The notes under the pieces were generated by a model. That model saw only the letters and a list, made by a program, of their open reading frames with translations, searched no databases and was not told the origin of the DNA. Of a stretch of DNA of 64,000 bases, positions 61,006-64,000 are shown piece by piece. The translations under genes and the position numbers were made by a program. This stretch comes from Lachnospiraceae bacterium (lineage in GTDB: Bacteria > Bacillota > Clostridia > Lachnospirales > Lachnospiraceae), in assembly GCA_022510565.1 (NCBI GenBank), contig JAFLTE010000002.1, positions 124,001 through 188,000 on the forward strand, in the 5' to 3' direction. The number at the start of each line of letters is the position of its first letter. Position 1 is the first letter of the stretch.

Positions 61006-62094
61006 TTACCTGTAGACCTCTGTCTGCTCCTCAATCTCTTCGCTGATGCTTACTACCTGCTTAGACGGTGTGTAATCCATCTCCGGATACAACAAATCAT
61101 GCAGCACAATCACGTTCTCCTCCAAATCATCCGGAATAATACAGTCTCCTTTACTGCCAATCCTTACTCCCACTCTGCTGTCCGCAAAAGGGAACCCGTC
61201 GCTGGCAACCACATTATAACCTGCCACACTGCCCAGAACGCTTAAGATATCCTCTAACCCGAGAGAAGTCTGCACCTGCGGCAAAATCGCATTGACCATA
61301 TCAGTCAATTCGCTTACCGATGCGCTTTTTGCCTTATTCATCATGGCGGTCAACACATTCCTCTGCCGCTCTGCACGCCTGAAATCGTCACCGCCTCCGT
61401 AACGTATTCTGCAATACGCCGTAGCCTGCATGCCGTTTAAGAGCTGTGCACCGCTGTTCTCTATCGGAATATAGTCTACCCCCATATCCCTCGCCATACT
61501 CAGCTGATAGTTATTCAGATGGGAAATTTCCTTGTCGGTAATTTCCATCTCAATACCGCCAAGCGCGTCCACAGCATCAATCAATCCGCCGAAACCAACG
61601 GTCACATAATCCGTGATATCCAGATCCAGGTTTGTGTTCAACATATTAATGGCCTGCTCCGGTCCTCCCTGTGCGTAGGCTGCATTACACTTATTATATG
61701 AATCGTTTCCCAGATTTAAGTAGGTGTCACGGAACACTGAGATTAACTTAATCTCCTGCGTATCCTGATTGATGTTTAAAATTATGATCGAATCGCTTCG
61801 GGTTCCTTTGCCCAATTCTCCGTCTCTGGCATCCACACCGAACAGTGCAATGTTTCGATACCCCTTAGCGGTCTCCTCTTTGCTCTCATCGGTCTTCATC
61901 GCCTCCACGACTTCCTCGTTAATCGCGATATTTTCTTCATCAATCTCCTTGCGTTCTACTCTGTCGGTGGCCGTTACCACCACATATAAAATACCGATTG
62001 CAAGAAACAGTATAAGGACTTCCACAATCAAAAGCGGAACACTCTTAACCCACTTGCGCTTCGTCCCCTGCTGTTCCTGTTCCTGCTTATCCAT
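61006..62094 (-). CDS. LytR-CpsA-Psr (LCP) family cell-wall glycopolymer ligase
   Basis: A 362-residue membrane protein with a short cytoplasmic N-terminus, one helix (residues 17-40), and an extracellular LCP domain. Seen: IALFGVDARDGELGKGTRSDSIIILNI, ISVFRDTYLNL, GGPEQAINMLNTNLDLDITDYVTVGF and LNGMQATAYCRIRYGGGDDFRRAERQRNVLTA, with the conserved Arg/Asp residues that hold polyprenyl phosphate. LCP enzymes attach wall teichoic acids or capsule to peptidoglycan. Ribosome site AAAGGAG. Monocistronic by appearance. Confidence 0.95.
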   Translation of the reverse strand: MDKQEQEQQGTKRKWVKSVPLLIVEVLILFLAIGILYVVVTATDRVERKEIDEENIAINEEVVEAMKTDESKEETAKGYRNIALFGVDARDGELGKGTRSDSIIILNINQDTQEIKLISVFRDTYLNLGNDSYNKCNAAYAQGGPEQAINMLNTNLDLDITDYVTVGFGGLIDAVDALGGIEMEITDKEISHLNNYQLSMARDMGVDYIPIENSGAQLLNGMQATAYCRIRYGGGDDFRRAERQRNVLTAMMNKAKSASVSELTDMVNAILPQVQTSLGLEDILSVLGSVAGYNVVASDGFPFADSRVGVRIGSKGDCIIPDDLEENVIVLHDLLYPEMDYTPSKQVVSISEEIEEQTEVYR

Positions 62095-62309
62095 AAGTGA
62101 CTCCTTTGTCTGAGTTCACGGCAACTCCCAACACAATCCGCTAAGAACTCCTATTTATAGCATTACATACTGTATTATTCTATCACAAAAAGCCCACTTT
62201 GGATATACTTTAGACTCAAAATATTAAATTTATTAAAACTTTTGTTACAATTTTGTCATATTTAACCAATTATGCTCGAACAAACCGTTTCGTTTATTCA
62301 CATCTTGCG

Positions 62310-63683
62310 TCAGATTAGCTCCATAGCATCTTTCACCGTCTTGACACCAATCACTTTAATTCCCTCTACAGTCTTAAGCCGACTTCTATCCACCTCCGGC
62401 ACCACGCACGTGGTAAAGCCAAGTTTCGCGGCCTCCGCTACCCTCTGCTGTGCCATGGATACACCTCGCACTTCACCGCTCAGTCCAATCTCACCAAAGG
62501 CAATCAGCTTATCATCGATGGCCCGGTTCTTAAAACTCGACACGATCGCCATGGCGATTCCCAGATCAATGGCCGGTTCCACGATTCGCATTCCGCCCGC
62601 AAGATTTACATAGGCATCACAATCGGACATCTGTACACCCAGCCTCTTTTCCAAAACTGCCATCAGCAAATTCACCCGATTAAAATCGGTTCCAATCGAC
62701 TGTCTTCTCGGAATACCGAAACTGCTATGACATACAAGTGCCTGAATCTCCAGAAGAATCGGTCTTGTACCCTCCATAGAACATGACACAATGGAGCCGT
62801 TTGCTCCCTCCGGCCTGCCGCTCAACATGAATTCGGAGGGATTTTTTACTTCTATAAGACCCTCCTCCTTCATCTCAAACACGCCAATCTCGTTCGTGGA
62901 GCCGAAACGATTCTTCACCCCGCGCAGAATGCGATAGGAAGCGTGCCTATCACCCTCAAAATAGAGCACCGTATCCACCATATGCTCCAACACTCTTGGT
63001 CCGGCCACGGTGCCCTCCTTTGTCACATGCCCCACAATAAAAACGGAGACATTAAGACCCTTGGCAAGCTGCAAAAGAACACTCGTTGATTCCCGTACCT
63101 GAGATACACTGCCCGGCGCTGAAGAAATTTCCTCACGGTACATAGTCTGTATGGAGTCAATAATTGTGATATCCGGCATCACGCTGCGAATCGTGTCCTC
63201 CACGATTTCCAGATTTGTCTCGCACAGGAGCTGCAGTTTATCCGAAAACTCCCCCAATCTATTGGCTCTGATCTTAATCTGACGCAGTGATTCCTCACCG
63301 GATATGTACAGCACCTTACACCCGTCCGCAGCCATATGCCTGCATACCTGCAAAAGCAGGGTGGATTTGCCGATACCCGGATCGCCTCCTACCAACGTCA
63401 AAGAGCCGGGCACGATACCGCCGCCCAGCACTCTGTCCAGTTCTTCCATATGGGTGTGCATACGCTCTTCCTCCTGTATGCTCACCTCGGATAGACTCGC
63501 AGGCTTTGCCGCAGCATGAGAGCTTCTGCCCTTTCCTCCGGACAAATTGCCGCTTCCTGTACTCACCCGCTCCTCTACCATACTGTTCCACTCTTTGCAG
63601 GAGGGACACTGTCCCATCCACTTAGAGGATTCATATCCGCAATTCTGACAGTAAAAAACTGTCCCTGTCTTACCCTTAGCCAT
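62310..63683 (-). CDS. radA: DNA repair protein RadA/Sms
   Basis: A 457-residue RecA-like ATPase that drives branch migration in recombination. Four-cysteine zinc finger CQNCGYESSKWMGQCPSC near residues 11-28, Walker A GDPGIGKSTLLLQV, Walker B region ITIIDSIQTMY, the RadA-specific KNRFGSTNEIGVF motif, and a Lon-protease-like C-terminus (residues 310-457) with AIAMAIVSSFKNRAI. The start overlaps the stop of the upstream incomplete gene by 8 nt, suggesting coupling. No strong ribosome site of its own. Confidence 0.97.
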   Translation of the reverse strand: MAKGKTGTVFYCQNCGYESSKWMGQCPSCKEWNSMVEERVSTGSGNLSGGKGRSSHAAAKPASLSEVSIQEEERMHTHMEELDRVLGGGIVPGSLTLVGGDPGIGKSTLLLQVCRHMAADGCKVLYISGEESLRQIKIRANRLGEFSDKLQLLCETNLEIVEDTIRSVMPDITIIDSIQTMYREEISSAPGSVSQVRESTSVLLQLAKGLNVSVFIVGHVTKEGTVAGPRVLEHMVDTVLYFEGDRHASYRILRGVKNRFGSTNEIGVFEMKEEGLIEVKNPSEFMLSGRPEGANGSIVSCSMEGTRPILLEIQALVCHSSFGIPRRQSIGTDFNRVNLLMAVLEKRLGVQMSDCDAYVNLAGGMRIVEPAIDLGIAMAIVSSFKNRAIDDKLIAFGEIGLSGEVRGVSMAQQRVAEAAKLGFTTCVVPEVDRSRLKTVEGIKVIGVKTVKDAMELI

Positions 63684-64000
63684 TCTTTACAATCTTAACC
63701 GCAATCTCGCCTGCGCTCTGAAGCTCTACGCTGATACTCAGCTTACCGCTTAAGTTTGTCTTCATCGCACCGATATTTGCATCTCCCACGGTAACGCTGT
63801 ACTCAGTATCTTCTTTAAGTCCCACGGTAATCTGTGCATCCTCGTCCGCTTCCACCGTGAAAGTGACACCGTTCTCCGTCTCCTGAAAATCGGTCACACT
63901 CGTTCCGGGCTGGGACTCATAAGCAAACATTCCGTTTTTCTCCAACTTCGTCAGCTCCTTGTAAGTCTTAACCTTATACAAGTCCCCGCCGTGCTCGTAA
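63676..64000 (-). CDS. C-terminal part of an unidentified protein
   Basis: The last 107 residues or so of a gene that enters from beyond base 64000, beginning YEHGGDLYKVKTYKELTKLE and ending AGEIAVKIVKNG. The visible piece looks like a beta-sandwich (FTVEADEDAQITVGLKEDTEYSVTVGDANIGAM), as in the C-terminal domain of some carbohydrate-active or surface proteins. It overlaps radA by 8 nt. The identity cannot be given from this piece. Confidence 0.6.
   Translation of the reverse strand, partial: YEHGGDLYKVKTYKELTKLEKNGMFAYESQPGTSVTDFQETENGVTFTVEADEDAQITVGLKEDTEYSVTVGDANIGAMKTNLSGKLSISVELQSAGEIAVKIVKNG

Noticed and set aside
1-64000. CRISPR arrays, rRNA genes, transposase genes, replication origin
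   Set aside because: None seen on either strand; repeats found are isolated hairpins, and no transposase motif or DnaA-box cluster was noticed.

Overview
The window reads as a chromosomal segment of an anaerobic Clostridia member, most likely a Lachnospiraceae-type gut bacterium. This rests on gene content and style: GGAGG-type ribosome sites, Gram-positive lipoproteins, ECF vitamin transporters, single-chain PurL, QueH, TrpB2, DUF3842 and a LacI-controlled plant-glycan locus. The species cannot be named from the sequence alone.

Layout. 1-2443 (minus): CoA supply (ECF S component, coaX, coaBC). 2444-3599: purC with a long structured leader. 3604-8860 (minus): an EAL/degenerate-GGDEF protein followed by a hybrid sensor kinase. 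9031-14283 (minus): a two-component system with a MacB/FtsX-type ABC exporter, preceded by an OGG1-type glycosylase and TrpB2 (14323-16538). 16617-17846: a secreted EndA-like nuclease. 17862-20096 is an AT-rich island of decayed defence and mobile genes ending against a tRNA-Val/tRNA-Met operon: hicAB remnant, ImmA/IrrE-like remnant, an Abi_2/AbiF-type HEPN gene cut by one in-frame stop and preceded by a small terminated RNA, and an integrase scrap. 20424-34158 (minus): housekeeping genes (argS, queH, carB, carA, purL), a GNAT enzyme and a LysM lipoprotein. 34331-37942: a TetR pair and a large uncharacterised cNMP-binding-domain protein.

38258-56647 is a carbohydrate region. A MalEFG-type importer with a secreted GH13 amylase faces a LacI regulator. 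Next comes a galactan set: a cytosolic GH53, an unassigned sugar-active-looking protein, a secreted GH53 with a CBM, a GH42 beta-galactosidase and a second LacI regulator. Two promoters of the galactan set share a nearly identical -35 block and a GCGCAACCGGTTGCG-like operator, so they probably form one regulon. The model is: surface galactanase cuts beta-1,4-galactan, the products are imported, and the cytosolic GH53 and GH42 finish them. DUF305, DUF3842 and an ECF S component/P-loop kinase pair lie within this block. The end holds tRNA-Trp, a heterodimeric ABC exporter, a LytR-CpsA-Psr protein, radA and an incomplete gene.

The most interesting locus is 18646-19859: a consensus promoter, a roughly 75-nt hairpin RNA with its own terminator, then a HEPN (R-x4-H) Abi_2 gene. 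This resembles the RNA-antitoxin/AbiF arrangement proposed (from memory) as ancestral to Cas13. Here it appears inactivated by a single nonsense codon. Also notable are a recurring intercistronic double-hairpin element, the purC leader fold and paired palindromes upstream of malE.
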